Counted from the first letter of the stretch, positions 54,535 to 63,575 are shown. The stretch is DNA of 64,000 nt from Sphaerotilus uruguayifluvii (GCF_013294065.1 NZ_JABSNM010000016.1:48397-112396); one strand, 5' to 3'. Made by a program: numbers and translations. The notes: a model not told the origin generated them from the sequence alone.

Positions 54535-55059
54535 TCACTTGGCGGCCAGACGCTCGACGCCGCTGCTGATCTCGGCACGGGCGGCTTCGGCATCGGCCCA
54601 GCCGGTGACCTTGACCCACTTGCCCTTCTCGAGGTCCTTGTAGTGCTCGAAGAAGTGCTGGATGCGCGCCAGGATCAGCGGATCGACGTCGCCGTGCGAC
54701 TTGATGCCGGCGTAGGTCGGCAGGATCTTCTCGGTCGGCACGGCCAGCACCTTGGCGTCCTGGCCCGACTCGTCTTCCATGTTCAGCACGCCGATGGCGC
54801 GGCAGGGCACGACCGAGCCCGGCACCAGCGGGAACGGGGTCAGCACCAGCACGTCGACCGGGTCACCGTCGAGCGACAGGGTCTGCGGCACGTAGCCGTA
54901 GTTGCACGGGTAGTGCATGGCCGTGCCCATGAAGCGGTCCACGAACAGCGCGCCGGTTTCCTTGTCGACTTCGTACTTGACGGGGTCCGAGTTCGCCGGG
55001 ATCTCGATGATCACGTTGAACTTGTCGGCGGTGCCGGGGGGGACGTTGAGCAGGCTCAT
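54535..55059 (-). CDS. ppa: inorganic pyrophosphatase
   Basis: The 174-residue class A soluble pyrophosphatase has the signature [14 protein letters not shown] (Asp ligands for Mg), with [16 protein letters not shown] at the N-terminus and [35 protein letters not shown] near the end (about 119-153). It hydrolyses pyrophosphate made by biosynthetic reactions. Its start ATG at 55059 gives the usual [10 protein letters not shown]-terminus. The gene is monocistronic, with a strong terminator downstream. Confidence 0.97.
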   Translation of the reverse strand: MSLLNVPPGTADKFNVIIEIPANSDPVKYEVDKETGALFVDRFMGTAMHYPCNYGYVPQTLSLDGDPVDVLVLTPFPLVPGSVVPCRAIGVLNMEDESGQDAKVLAVPTEKILPTYAGIKSHGDVDPLILARIQHFFEHYKDLEKGKWVKVTGWADAEAARAEISSGVERLAAK

Positions 55060-55435
55060 GAGGTGGTTCCGAGTGTTGAATGGAATGGGATAGCCGGAAA
55101 GCCGTCGAGATTCTACGGGGCGCGCTTGCGTCGGCCTTGCGCCTCGGGCGCGAGTCGTGACGACTTCAAACAAGCCCGCTTCCCCCCGACGTTGCGGCAT
55201 CGCAACATCGATCAGGATCGCACGCGCCGCTGTCCCGGAATGGAACATTCGAGGTACGCGACAGGCCCGATGCACGTCGCATTCTTCCGTAATTACGGGA
55301 ATTGCCCGGTTGTCCAGTCTTGACCGCACACAGGATGATGCTGCGCAGCAATACAGGCCGGCGTACAATGCTGCACTGCAACATGAGCGGCACGCCGCCC
55401 TGCCCCAGCCCCCACCGGATGCCCGAGGAATCGCG
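55060..55435. other. 376-base divergent regulatory region between ppa and phaZ
   Basis: No gene is seen. It contains the ppa promoter region (minus strand) and, near 55339-55380, two TGC-rich palindromes around a TACAAT box in front of the PHB depolymerase gene. The middle part (55180-55320) is less GC-rich than average and has no recognisable RNA. Confidence 0.5.
55339..55380 (+). promoter_or_regulatory. phaZ promoter with two TGC-rich palindromes
   Basis: TGCTGCGCAGCA (55339-55350) is a perfect 12-base palindrome. TGCTGCACTGCA (55369-55380) is a second, TGC/GCA-rich inverted repeat that begins within a TACAAT -10-like box (55364-55369). TGC-rich inverted repeats are typical of PhaR-type repressors of PHB genes; binding here is inferred. 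Confidence 0.45.
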
Positions 55436-56941
55436 ATGCTCTATCAGTTCTACGAAACCCAGCGCGCTCTGCTGAGCCCGTTCGCGGAGTTCGCCAGCGC
55501 CACCGCCAAGCTCTACAGCCATCCGCTGTCGCCGTTCGCCCAGGCCCCCGGCTCCGAGCGCATGGCCGCCGGCTTCGACCTGCTGCACCGCCTGACGAAG
55601 GAATACGAGAAGCCGGCCTTCGGCATCACCACGGTCAAGGTCGACGGCGTCGACGTGGCCGTGCAGGAGCAGGTGGTCGAGAACCGCCCCTTCTGCCGCC
55701 TGCTGCGCTTCAAGCGCTACACCGACAACGCGCAGATGCTCGAGCGCATGCGCGCGCAGCCCATCGTGCTGGTGGTGGCGCCGCTGTCGGGCCACCACTC
55801 GACGCTGCTGCGCGACACGGTGCGCACGCTGCTGCAGGACCACAAGGTCTACATCACCGACTGGGTCGACGCGCGCATGGTCTCGATGGAGGCCGGCGAC
55901 TTCCACCTCGACGACTACATCGGCTACGTGCAGGACTTCATCCGCCAGCTCGGCCCGGACGTCAACGTGATCTCGGTCTGCCAGCCCACCGTGCCGGTGC
56001 TGGCGGCGATCTCGCTGATGGCCTCGCGCGGCGAGGCCACGCCGCGCACGATGACGATGATGGGCGGCCCGATCGACGCCCGCAAGAGCCCGACCGCGGT
56101 CAACAACCTGGCGATGAACCGCAACATCGAGTGGTTCGAGCACAACGTGATCTACCGCGTGCCGCAGAACTTCCCCGGCGCCGGCCGGCGCGTCTACCCG
56201 GGCTTCATGCAGCACACCGGCTTCGTCGCGATGAACCCGGACCGCCATGCCAACTCGCACTGGGACTACTTCCTGGACCTGGTGCGCGGCGACGACGACA
56301 GCGCCGAGGCGCACCGCCAGTTCTATGACGAGTACAACGCGGTGCTCGACATGGACGCCAACTACTACCTCGAGACGATCCGCACCGTCTTCCAGGACTT
56401 CTCGCTGGTCTACGGCACCTGGGTGGTCAAGGGCGAGCCGGTGCGGCCGCAGGACATCCGCACCACCGCGCTGCTGACGGTCGAGGGCGAGCTCGACGAC
56501 ATCTCCGGCGCCGGCCAGACCGAGGCCGCGCACGGCCTGTGCAGCGGCATCCCGGCCGAGCGCCGCGAGCACTACATCGTCAAGGGCGCCGGCCACTACG
56601 GCATCTTCTCCGGCCGCCGCTGGCGCGAGATGGCCTATCCGGAGGTGCGCAAGTTCATCCTCGAGCACCAGGCGCCGATGAAGGCTGCGGCGGCCCCGGT
56701 GGCCGATCCGGTCGAGGCGATCCCCGAAACGGCGGCTCCGGCGACCCCGGAGACCGAGGTCGAGACGGCCGCAGCGGTCGCCGCCCCGGCGCCGCAGGCT
56801 CCGGTCGCCGAGAGCGCGCAGGCTCCCGCGCCGGTCGACACCGCGACCCCGGACGAGGCCCCTGCACCGGTCGACGCCGCACCGGCCGACGCCGCACCGG
56901 CCGAGCCGGCGCCGACGCGCCGCGGCAAGACGCGCCGCTGA
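55436..56941 (+). CDS. phaZ: intracellular poly(3-hydroxybutyrate) depolymerase
   Basis: The 501-residue protein matches the PhaZa1-type intracellular depolymerase of Cupriavidus. The N-terminus is [20 protein letters not shown]. The nucleophile is Cys182 in [14 protein letters not shown], and the downstream Asp/His candidates lie in [17 protein letters not shown] and [16 protein letters not shown]. It degrades stored PHB granules in the cytoplasm. A GAGGAA ribosome site before the ATG at 55436 supports the start. The C-terminal 95 residues are Ala/Pro/Glu-rich with a basic end (TRRGKTRR). This extension is not in the characterised enzyme and could bind granules, phasins or DNA. Confidence 0.92.
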   Translation: MLYQFYETQRALLSPFAEFASATAKLYSHPLSPFAQAPGSERMAAGFDLLHRLTKEYEKPAFGITTVKVDGVDVAVQEQVVENRPFCRLLRFKRYTDNAQMLERMRAQPIVLVVAPLSGHHSTLLRDTVRTLLQDHKVYITDWVDARMVSMEAGDFHLDDYIGYVQDFIRQLGPDVNVISVCQPTVPVLAAISLMASRGEATPRTMTMMGGPIDARKSPTAVNNLAMNRNIEWFEHNVIYRVPQNFPGAGRRVYPGFMQHTGFVAMNPDRHANSHWDYFLDLVRGDDDSAEAHRQFYDEYNAVLDMDANYYLETIRTVFQDFSLVYGTWVVKGEPVRPQDIRTTALLTVEGELDDISGAGQTEAAHGLCSGIPAERREHYIVKGAGHYGIFSGRRWREMAYPEVRKFILEHQAPMKAAAAPVADPVEAIPETAAPATPETEVETAAAVAAPAPQAPVAESAQAPAPVDTATPDEAPAPVDAAPADAAPAEPAPTRRGKTRR

Positions 56942-57030
56942 GCCCGGGCGCCCGGCCCGCGCGGCCGGGCCGGGCATCGACCTGAAGGACAATCGCGGCC
57001 CCGCCGCGATTTCCCTTTCTGCCCGCCGCC

Positions 57031-57702
57031 ATGCCGCCGCCCTCCCTCGCCGACCTGATCGATGCCCAGCTGCCGCAGACGCAGTGCACCCGCTGCGGCC
57101 AGCCCGACTGCCGCGCGTATGCCGAGGCGGTGGCCGCCGGCACGATGGACATCAACCGCTGCCCGCCCGGCGGACTCGAGGGCGTCATGCGCCTGGCCGC
57201 GCTGACCGGCCGGCCCGCGCAGGCGCTCGATCCGGCGTGCGGCGTCGAGGGGCCGCTCACGGTGGCGGTCATCGACGAGGCCTGGTGCATCGGCTGCACG
57301 CTGTGCATCAAGGCCTGCCCGGTCGACTGCATCAGCGGCACGAACAAGCACATGCACACCGTCATCGAGGCCGACTGCACCGGCTGCGAGCTCTGCCTGC
57401 CGGCCTGCCCGGTCGACTGCATCTCGCTGGAGGTGGTCACGCCCGGGCGCAGCGGCTGGCAGGCCTGGACACCCGGGCAGGCCGACGCGGCCCGCCAGCG
57501 CTACCTGGATCGCAACGCCCGGCGCGAGCGGGCCGCGCGCCAGCACGCCGCGCGCCTCGAGGACAAGGCCCAGCACAAGCTCGAGCACCTCGAGCAGCTG
57601 ACGAAGAACACCGAGGTGCCCGGCGAGATCGAGCGCAAGCGCGCGATGATCGAGGCGGCCCTGGCGCGCGCGCGCTTGCAGCGTCAAAAAGACTCGTGCT
57701 AG
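57031..57702 (+). CDS. rnfB: RnfB-like electron transport ferredoxin
   Basis: The 223-residue protein has an N-terminal Fe-S domain (DLIDAQLPQTQCTRCGQPDCRAYAEA, a four-Cys cluster) and two 4Fe-4S ferredoxin motifs (CIGCTLCIKACPVDC and CTGCELCLPACPVDC). A charged coiled-coil tail follows. It is the stand-alone soluble RnfB form typical of betaproteobacteria, which lack the other Rnf subunits beside it. It probably passes electrons in redox or Fe-S metabolism. Its stop codon overlaps the -10 box of the tRNA-Ala promoter. Confidence 0.92.
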   Translation: MPPPSLADLIDAQLPQTQCTRCGQPDCRAYAEAVAAGTMDINRCPPGGLEGVMRLAALTGRPAQALDPACGVEGPLTVAVIDEAWCIGCTLCIKACPVDCISGTNKHMHTVIEADCTGCELCLPACPVDCISLEVVTPGRSGWQAWTPGQADAARQRYLDRNARRERAARQHAARLEDKAQHKLEHLEQLTKNTEVPGEIERKRAMIEAALARARLQRQKDSC

Positions 57703-57705
57703 AAT
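57676..57705 (+). promoter_or_regulatory. promoter of tRNA-Ala
   Basis: TTGCAG (57676-57681) and TAGAAT (57700-57705) are 18 bases apart and place the start of transcription just before the tRNA at 57719. The -10 box overlaps the TAG stop codon of rnfB. Confidence 0.65.
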
Positions 57706-57718
57706 TGCATTCTGCGTT

Positions 57719-57794
<76 letters not shown>

Positions 57795-57805
57795 ACGAAT
57801 CCAGC

Positions 57806-57842
57806 GAAAAACGCCGAAGCCGAAAGGTTTCGGCGTTTTTTC
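57806..57842 (+). terminator. rho-independent terminator after tRNA-Ala
   Basis: AACGCCGAA (57810-57818) pairs with TTCGGCGTT (57829-57837) across a 10-base loop, and T runs follow. An A run precedes the hairpin, so it may also stop transcription of the PEP-CTERM gene coming from the other strand. Confidence 0.9.
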
Positions 57843-57910
57843 TTGCCTGTCCGAAACGCAGGGGGCGGATGCTCGCGCATCCGCCCCCTGTGCTGTCGGT
57901 CGGGTCCGGC

Positions 57911-58759
57911 TCAGGTCCTGCGCGCAGCGCGACGACGGCTCCAGCCCAGCACGCCCAGACCGGCGACCATCATCGCCAGGCTCTCGGGCTCGGGCACCGG
58001 CGCGGCAGGAACCGTGTAGCTGATCGAGTCGAAGACCGCCGAGGTGCCGGCGCGGGTGTAGCTGCCCAGCACGCTGGCCGCGCCGGAGCCGGCCTGGGCG
58101 GCCCACACGTCGGCGACGATGCGCCCTTGCGCATCCGGCACGTCGACGCCCGACAGGCTGTAGACCGACACGCCATCGACATACCAGGACAGCGAGCCCG
58201 AGGTCCAGTCGAACGCGTAGGAATGCAGGCCGGCCGAGGCATCGAAGCCCAGCGCCACCGACTGCGTCACCAGCCCGCCGCTGGTCGACGACAGGAAGCT
58301 CAGCTGCAGCGTGCTGGTGTCGTTGCCGGCGATGTGCATGCCGATCAGGTCGCTCGGGCCGCTGGCGCTGTTGAGCGTGCCGCTGTACTTCATGAAGTCG
58401 GTGACGACGCCGCTGCCGGACGCGGCCCGGAAGGTAGCGCTGAAGGTGCCGAAGCCGTAGGTGTCGAGCGACGCGTACTGGCCCGAGGCGTTCGGGCGGC
58501 TGCCGCACTGCTCGGCCGCCACGCTGCAGGGCCAGGTGTTCAGCCTCAGGTACATCTGGTCGCTGGCAAAGGCGACATGGTCGGCGCGCCAGGCGACGTC
58601 GACCGGCTGGGGTGCCAGGGTGGCATTGGTCTTCTGCCAGAGGCTGGTGTCGTAGCCGGACAGGTCGTCGACGAAGGAGGAGCCGGTCGCGTGGGCCATG
58701 CCCGACAGGGGCACGAGCAGCCAGACCAGGGAGCGCAGGGTGCGGGCAACGGGCGTCAT
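57911..58759 (-). CDS. GH16/lamininG-fold secreted protein with PEP-CTERM sorting signal, catalytic residues lost
   Basis: The 282-residue protein has a signal peptide (about 1-25, ending GMAHA). A concanavalin-like domain resembling glycoside hydrolase family 16 follows: YASLDTYGFGTFSATFRA, DFMKYSGT, HSYAFDWTSGSLSWYVDGVSVYSL and ADVWAAQ. The usual catalytic EIDIE stretch before the GKDT motif reads LIGMH before GNDT, so both acids and the central Asp are replaced. It ends with PVPEPESLAMMVAGLGVLGWSRRR, the PEP-CTERM motif recognised by exosortase (with VPEP, a helix and basic residues). It is probably a surface or matrix polysaccharide-binding protein rather than an enzyme. Confidence 0.85.
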   Translation of the reverse strand: MTPVARTLRSLVWLLVPLSGMAHATGSSFVDDLSGYDTSLWQKTNATLAPQPVDVAWRADHVAFASDQMYLRLNTWPCSVAAEQCGSRPNASGQYASLDTYGFGTFSATFRAASGSGVVTDFMKYSGTLNSASGPSDLIGMHIAGNDTSTLQLSFLSSTSGGLVTQSVALGFDASAGLHSYAFDWTSGSLSWYVDGVSVYSLSGVDVPDAQGRIVADVWAAQAGSGAASVLGSYTRAGTSAVFDSISYTVPAAPVPEPESLAMMVAGLGVLGWSRRRAARRT

Positions 58760-58984
58760 GGGCGGTGTCTTTCGAGTCGAGGACGGCTCCGATGAGCCGA
58801 ACCAGGCACACCATCGTGGTGCGCGTCGCTCGAAGACTAGGGATTGGCCGCCCGGCCGACACCCCCGCGTTTGAGCACTTCAGGATCCGGACGACAAACA
58901 ATCCAGTCCTGATGTGAAAAATTCAACCGGTTTTTGGAGCCTGTTCGAAGAGCTGCGCGAGCACTGCGCCACGCTGGCGCAGCG

Positions 58985-59251
58985 TCACCGCGCCCGGATC
59001 GCCAGTTGCGCGCAGATGTTGCGGCCGGTCACGGTCAGGCGCAGCGCCCCGCCGTGCCATTCGAACCAGTTGATGGCGACATAGTCGTCGATCAGCACCG
59101 GGTCGATCAGGTCGGCGCGCCGACGCTGCAGGAACTCGATCGTCGCCGGCAGCGCGGCCCGCAGGCGCTCGAGGCGCACGGAAGGAGAAGAGGACGGCGA
59201 CGAAGGCACGGACGCCTCCGCGACGGACGGTGAGGAACTCGAACCGGTCAT
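58985..59251 (-). CDS. hypothetical protein, 88 residues
   Basis: The small ORF has GGAGA six bases before its ATG. Its N-terminal 25 residues are Ser/Pro-rich; the remainder (LERLRAALPATIEFLQRRRADLIDPVLIDDYVAINWFEWHGGALRLTVTGRNICAQL) has the look of a compact helix-plus-sheet domain with balanced composition. This makes a real gene likely. No family was recognised. The longer overlapping frame from 59279 is Arg/Ala-biased and rejected. It lies between the GH16-like gene and the DUF2242 gene, all on the minus strand. Confidence 0.6.
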   Translation of the reverse strand: MTGSSSSPSVAEASVPSSPSSSPSVRLERLRAALPATIEFLQRRRADLIDPVLIDDYVAINWFEWHGGALRLTVTGRNICAQLAIRAR

Positions 59252-59328
59252 GGCGCTCTCCGATGGAACGGGTCACCATAGCACCATTCCGCCGCGATCG
59301 CCTGACGCGGCGGATCCGGATGGACGAC

Positions 59329-59937
59329 TCAGGGAACTTCCAGGTACCTCTCGACCAGCTGGAAGAAGCGGTCGTAGAACTCGCCGGCGGGAATCGTCTC
59401 GCTGGCGACCTTGACCAGCGAGTCGTCGTTCGACGACAGCGGCAGCGAGACCGAGCCGATCGCGCTGACGCCCAGGCTGGCCGAGCTCGAGCTCTTCTTC
59501 AGCGAGTAGCGGTCCTGCACCGCGCTGACGAAGGCGATCGTCGAGGGCCGGTCGGCCGGCTCGCCGGCGTTGGCCGGCGCGTCCGAGGCCGACAGCGCCG
59601 CGGCACGCACCTCGGGCACGCAGACGATGTGGAACTCGATCTGCACATGCACCTCGGGCTGCGGCTGGAAGCTCTTGCGCCCGGTGACCGAGTCGGCGCG
59701 GTCGCCACTGCCGATCAGGTAGCCCTGGCTCATCAGCGCGCGGCGCGCGGCCTCGCAGGTGCCGCCCGTCGTCGCGGGAAACACCCGCGAGAAGGTCTCG
59801 GTGCTCGAGAAGGCCTCGTCGAGATAGACCCGGGACTTCGCCGCGGCGCTGCCCGACGAGGTCGAGCAGCCGGCCAGGGCCAGCAGCGTCAGGGCGGCAA
59901 GAGCGCAGCGGAGGAACGGCAGGACGGAGGGACGCAT
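59329..59937 (-). CDS. DUF2242 lipoprotein
   Basis: The 202-residue protein has a lipoprotein signal (FLRCALAALTLLALAGC, lipid attachment at about Cys24) and a DUF2242 domain. Domain features include YLDEAFSSTETFSRVFPATTGGTCEAARRALMSQGYLIG and VTGRKSFQPQPEVHVQIEFHIVC, with two cysteines. It is restricted mainly to betaproteobacteria and its function is unknown. The start is set at 59937 because the upstream in-frame part is Arg/Ala-rich and lacks a signal. It would be exported and attached to the outer membrane. Confidence 0.82.
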   Translation of the reverse strand: MRPSVLPFLRCALAALTLLALAGCSTSSGSAAAKSRVYLDEAFSSTETFSRVFPATTGGTCEAARRALMSQGYLIGSGDRADSVTGRKSFQPQPEVHVQIEFHIVCVPEVRAAALSASDAPANAGEPADRPSTIAFVSAVQDRYSLKKSSSSASLGVSAIGSVSLPLSSNDDSLVKVASETIPAGEFYDRFFQLVERYLEVP

Positions 59938-60019
59938 CGGTGGCGCGGCAGGTCGGGTCGGTTCACGCGAACGGCCGCCATCGTAGCGCCTGACGGCGGC
60001 CGACTCCGTTTCTGCGGGA

Positions 60020-60388
60020 TCAGGCGCGCGGCTTGCGGCGCGCCGGGGCCTTCTTCGCGGCCGGAGCCGGCTCGGCGGAGACGGGGGCGGCGGCGAACAG
60101 CTTGGCGGCGCGGCCCTTGAGCTCGAGCAGTTCGTCGGGCGTGACCGAGTAGCGCGCGGCCATCGCGTCGGCACGGATGCCGAACTCGACCTCCTTCGTG
60201 CCGTTGGACAGCGTGCCGCTGGTGAAGTCGTAGTCGGCGTCGCGGGCCGGGAAGCCGTTCTTCTCGAGGTCGTAGCCCTGATAGCGGACCTCGGTGATGT
60301 CGCCACTGGCGAAGTCCAGGACGCCGGTCGACTTGACCAGGGTGTCGGCGAGCTCGTCGACGATGACGATGGGCAGCTTCAGGTCCAT
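60020..60388 (-). CDS. hypothetical acidic protein with Lys/Pro/Ala-rich tail
   Basis: This is a 122-residue protein without a recognised domain. The first 85 residues (MDLKLPIVIVDELADTLVKS, then GDITEVRYQGYDLEKNGFPARDADYDFTSG) look like an antiparallel beta-rich domain. The last 25 (PAPAAKKAPARRKPRA) are basic and resemble nucleic-acid-binding or granule-associated tails. The ATG at 60388 gives a natural N-terminus. It diverges from the H2-sensor gene, sharing 124 bases upstream. Confidence 0.65.
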   Translation of the reverse strand: MDLKLPIVIVDELADTLVKSTGVLDFASGDITEVRYQGYDLEKNGFPARDADYDFTSGTLSNGTKEVEFGIRADAMAARYSVTPDELLELKGRAAKLFAAAPVSAEPAPAAKKAPARRKPRA

Positions 60389-60512
60389 GCGGAACGACTC
60401 TCTTTCTTTTCGCCTCAGGCGACTTTCGGGGCGGGCGATGATGCCACAGCACCATGTCCGCACACCGCACAATGCGGGCCGCAACCCGAACCCCAGCCCG
60501 GAGGAACCGCCC

Positions 60513-62000
60513 ATGCCCCGCCTGATCGTCGGCCCCTTCAACCGCGTCGAGGGCGATCTCGAGGTCCGTCTGGACATCGCCGACGGCCGGGTGCGCTCGG
60601 CCGAGGTCTGCGCGCCGATGTACCGCGGCTTCGAGCAGATCCTGCTCGGCCGCCCGGCCGGGGACGCGCTGGTGATCGTGCCGCGCATCTGCGGCATCTG
60701 CTCGGTGTCGCAGTCGGTGGCGGCGACCCGGGCGCTGGCCGACCTGGCCGGCGTGCAGCCCCCGCCCAACGGCCTGCTGGCGACCGACCTGATGCTGGCC
60801 TGCGAGAACCTGGCCGACCACCTGACGCATTTCTACCTGTTCTTCATGCCGGACTTCACCCGCGAGGTCTACGCCACGCGGCCCTGGTTCGTGGAGGCGC
60901 GCCGGCGCTTCGCCGCCCTCTCGCCCGAGGGCTGCGGCGAGCACCACCGGCTGGCGACCGCGGCGCGCGCGCGCTGGTTCACGCTGATGGGCCTGCTCGG
61001 CGGCAAGTGGCCGCACACCGGCAGCCTGGAGGCCGGCGGCTCGGCGCGGGCGATCGACGCGGCCGAGCGGCTGCGGCTGCTGGCGCGGGTGCGCGAGTTC
61101 CGCGGCTTTCTCGAGCGCACGCTGTTCGGCGCGCCGCTGGAGGCGGTGGCCGCGCTCTCCAGCCTGACGGATCTGGCGCGCTGGCGCGCCGAGCGCCCGA
61201 CCGGCACGGACGCCGGCGCCGGCGACCTGCGCTTCTTTCTGGACCTGGCCGACGACCTGGGGCTGGCGCGGCTCGGGCCCGGGCCGGGGCTGTGGATCAG
61301 CCACGGCGCCTATCCGCAGCCCGACGGCACGACCGCGATCGGCGGCGGCGTCTGGCGCGCCGGCGCGTCGGCCACCGCCGCGCTGGACCTGTCGCTCGTC
61401 ACCGAGGACGTGACCCGCGCCTGGCTGGCCGCCGACGGCGAGCCGGTGCGCCCCCCGGCACGCGGCCTGACGCTGCCGGACGCCGACAAGCCCGGCGCCT
61501 ACAGCTGGAACAAGGCACCGCGCCTGGGCGGCGAGGTCGCCGAGACCGGCGCGCTGGCGCGCCAGCTCGCCGACGGCCAGCCGCTGCTGCGCGAGCTGGT
61601 CGCACGCGAGGGCTCGGGCGTGCTGGCGCGGGTGCTGGCACGGCTGATGGAGCTGGCGCGCGTGGTGCCGCTGATGGAGGGCTGGCTGAAGGCGATCCGC
61701 CCCGGCGAGCCCTTCTGCCGCCCGGCACCGCTGCCGGCCGAGGGCCAGGGCCGCGGCCTGACCGAGGCCGCGCGCGGCGCGCTCGGCCACTGGATCGCGC
61801 TGCAGGGCGGACGCATCCGCCACTGGCAGATCATCGCGCCGACGAGCTGGAACTTCTCGCCGCGCGACGCCAGCGGCCGGCCCGGCGCGCTCGAGCAGGC
61901 GCTGGAGGACGCGCCGGTGCGCCCGGGCGAGACCACGCCGGTGGCGGTGCAGCACATCGTGCGCTCCTTCGACCCGTGCATGGTCTGCACCGTGCACTGA
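60513..62000 (+). CDS. hupV/hoxC: regulatory (H2-sensing) [NiFe] hydrogenase large subunit
   Basis: The 495-residue protein carries the [NiFe] site motifs RICGICSVSQ (Cys60, Cys63) and DPCMVCTVH (Cys489, Cys492) at the end. Three features point to the H2-sensor class (HupV/HoxC) rather than an uptake enzyme. Gln67 replaces the usual His of RxCGxCxxxH. Asp15 stands in RVEGD where most have RVEGH. The protein ends directly after the last motif, so there is no C-terminal peptide to be cleaved. A GGAGG site precedes the ATG. The sensor kinase gene follows. The partner small subunit HupU/HoxB is not encoded upstream, which is unusual. Confidence 0.92.
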   Translation: MPRLIVGPFNRVEGDLEVRLDIADGRVRSAEVCAPMYRGFEQILLGRPAGDALVIVPRICGICSVSQSVAATRALADLAGVQPPPNGLLATDLMLACENLADHLTHFYLFFMPDFTREVYATRPWFVEARRRFAALSPEGCGEHHRLATAARARWFTLMGLLGGKWPHTGSLEAGGSARAIDAAERLRLLARVREFRGFLERTLFGAPLEAVAALSSLTDLARWRAERPTGTDAGAGDLRFFLDLADDLGLARLGPGPGLWISHGAYPQPDGTTAIGGGVWRAGASATAALDLSLVTEDVTRAWLAADGEPVRPPARGLTLPDADKPGAYSWNKAPRLGGEVAETGALARQLADGQPLLRELVAREGSGVLARVLARLMELARVVPLMEGWLKAIRPGEPFCRPAPLPAEGQGRGLTEAARGALGHWIALQGGRIRHWQIIAPTSWNFSPRDASGRPGALEQALEDAPVRPGETTPVAVQHIVRSFDPCMVCTVH

Positions 62001-62029
62001 CTCCCCCTTCGCTGCAGGACGAACCCGCC

Positions 62030-63394
62030 ATGCCCGACCGCCCGCCGCTCGCCCCGATGCTGCCGCCCGCCGAGGGGATCGACGACAGCGCCTGGCTCGA
62101 CGTGATCCAGAAGATGGACGAGGTCTACTCGCAGCTGGTGGCCGACGAGGTCGCGCTCGAGGAGAAGAACGCCCAGCTCGAGCAGTCGCAGCAGTTCATC
62201 TTCAGCCTGCTCAGCGCGATGAGCGACGTGCTGGTGGCCTGCGACGCCGGCGGCCGCATCGAGGAGACCAACCGCGCGCTGGCCGAGCTGACCGGCCGCG
62301 ACGAGGCCGCGCTGCGCGGCAGCGGCATCGAGGCGCTGATGGCCGACGAGGCCAGCCGGGTGCGCCTGCGCCATGTGCTGGGCACGCCGGCGCTGCAGCG
62401 CGGCGGCACGGTGCTCGAGGTCGAGCTGCTCGACGGCGCCGGCCAGCCGGTGCCGGTCGACTTCAACTGCACGCCGCGGCTGGACGCGGCCGGGCGGCGC
62501 GTCGGCCTGGTCTTCGTCGGGCGGCCGATGGGCGAGCTCAAGCGCGCCTACCACCAGCTGCGCGAGGCGCACGAGGCGCTCAAGCGCACCCAGCAGCAGC
62601 TGCTGCACTCGGAGAAGATGGCCTCGCTGGGCCGGCTGGTGGCAGGCGTCGCGCACGAGCTGAACAACCCCATCAGCTTCGTGCTCGGCAACGTGCATGC
62701 GCTGACCCGCTACACCGAGCGGCTGCGCCAGTACCTCGGCGAGATCCACGGCGGCCGGCCGGTGGCCGAGCTCGCGCCGATGCGCCGCCGACTGCGCCTC
62801 GACCACCTGCTGGCCGACCTGCCCTCGCTGATGGAAGGCACGCTCGAGGGCGCGCAGCGCACCGCCGACATCGTGCAGGGACTGAAGCGCTTCTCGGCCG
62901 CCGACCGCGACGAGCGCGGCCCGGTGCGGCTCAACGAGGTGGTCGAGCAGGCGATCCACTGGGTGCGCAAGGGCACCGCGCCGGACTTCGTCGTGCACTG
63001 GCAGCCCGGCCCCGACAGCGTGGTCGAGGGCGCACCGGGGCCGCTGCTGCAGGTGATGCTCAACCTGATCCAGAACGCCTGGGATGCGGCCAGCGGCGCG
63101 GGCGCGAAGCCCCCGACGCTGTGGATCACCGGCCATCTGGAGGCCGGTCTGGCGCGGCTGGTGTTCCGCGACAACGGCCCCGGCATCGCGCCGGAGCATC
63201 TGGGTCGACTGTTCGACCCCTTCTTCACCACCAAGCCGGTCGGCAAGGGCACCGGCCTGGGGCTGTCGATCAGCTACGGCATCGTCGAGCAGCACGGCGG
63301 GCGGCTGCTCGCCGGCAACCAGGCCGACGGCGGAGCGGAGTTCGTGGTCGAGCTGCCCGCCCAGGGCCTGCCGATGGCGTCGGCCAGCGGCTGA
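62030..63394 (+). CDS. hupT/hoxJ: H2-responsive sensor histidine kinase
   Basis: The 454-residue soluble kinase has a PAS domain (about 60-165; FSLLSAMSDVLVACDAGGRIEETNRALAEL) and a HisKA domain with phospho-accepting His209 in VAHELNNPISFVLGNVHAL. The ATPase domain has VMLNLIQNAWDA (N box), VFRDNGPGIAPEHLGRLFDPFFTT (G1/F box) and KGTGLGLSISYGIV (G2). HupT/HoxJ interacts with the regulatory hydrogenase and controls a NtrC-like activator (HoxA/HupR) of sigma-54 promoters. It follows hupV by 29 bases. No response regulator gene is in the window. Confidence 0.92.
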   Translation: MPDRPPLAPMLPPAEGIDDSAWLDVIQKMDEVYSQLVADEVALEEKNAQLEQSQQFIFSLLSAMSDVLVACDAGGRIEETNRALAELTGRDEAALRGSGIEALMADEASRVRLRHVLGTPALQRGGTVLEVELLDGAGQPVPVDFNCTPRLDAAGRRVGLVFVGRPMGELKRAYHQLREAHEALKRTQQQLLHSEKMASLGRLVAGVAHELNNPISFVLGNVHALTRYTERLRQYLGEIHGGRPVAELAPMRRRLRLDHLLADLPSLMEGTLEGAQRTADIVQGLKRFSAADRDERGPVRLNEVVEQAIHWVRKGTAPDFVVHWQPGPDSVVEGAPGPLLQVMLNLIQNAWDAASGAGAKPPTLWITGHLEAGLARLVFRDNGPGIAPEHLGRLFDPFFTTKPVGKGTGLGLSISYGIVEQHGGRLLAGNQADGGAEFVVELPAQGLPMASASG

Positions 63395-63404
63395 ACGGCC
63401 CGGG

Positions 63405-63575
63405 TCAGACGCTGGAGCCGCTCTCCTGCGGCGGCGCCTCCGGCAGCTCCTGGTCGGCCGGGCGGGCGGCACCGTGGGCTGCCTGCGCCTTCTTCTGCGC
63501 CTTCTCCTCCTTCTTCTTCTTCTTCTCCAGCTCGCGCTGACGCTTCTCGAACGAGTAGTTCGGCTTCATGGCCAT
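63405..63575 (-). CDS. small lysine-rich protein, 56 residues
   Basis: A short ORF encodes MKPNYSFEKRQRELEKKKKK followed by EEKAQKKAQAAHG and an acidic, Pro-rich tail. This type of N-terminus (KPNYSFEKRQRELAKKKKKEEK) recurs as a conserved small protein in betaproteobacteria, so it is probably expressed. AAAGG lies seven bases before the ATG at 63575 (a second ATG at 63569). The basic coiled segment suggests nucleic-acid or ribosome contact. It converges on hupT, with 10 bases between the stops. Confidence 0.6.
   Translation of the reverse strand: MAMKPNYSFEKRQRELEKKKKKEEKAQKKAQAAHGAARPADQELPEAPPQESGSSV

Noticed and set aside
58923..59279. 118-codon minus-strand frame overlapping the 88-residue gene
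   Set aside because: Arg/Ala-rich, no ribosome site; the 88-residue frame has balanced composition and GGAGA before its ATG.
60389..60512. Fragment of hupU/hoxB upstream of hupV
   Set aside because: The 124 bases hold no Fe-S cluster motif or long frame; only a ribosome site is recognisable.
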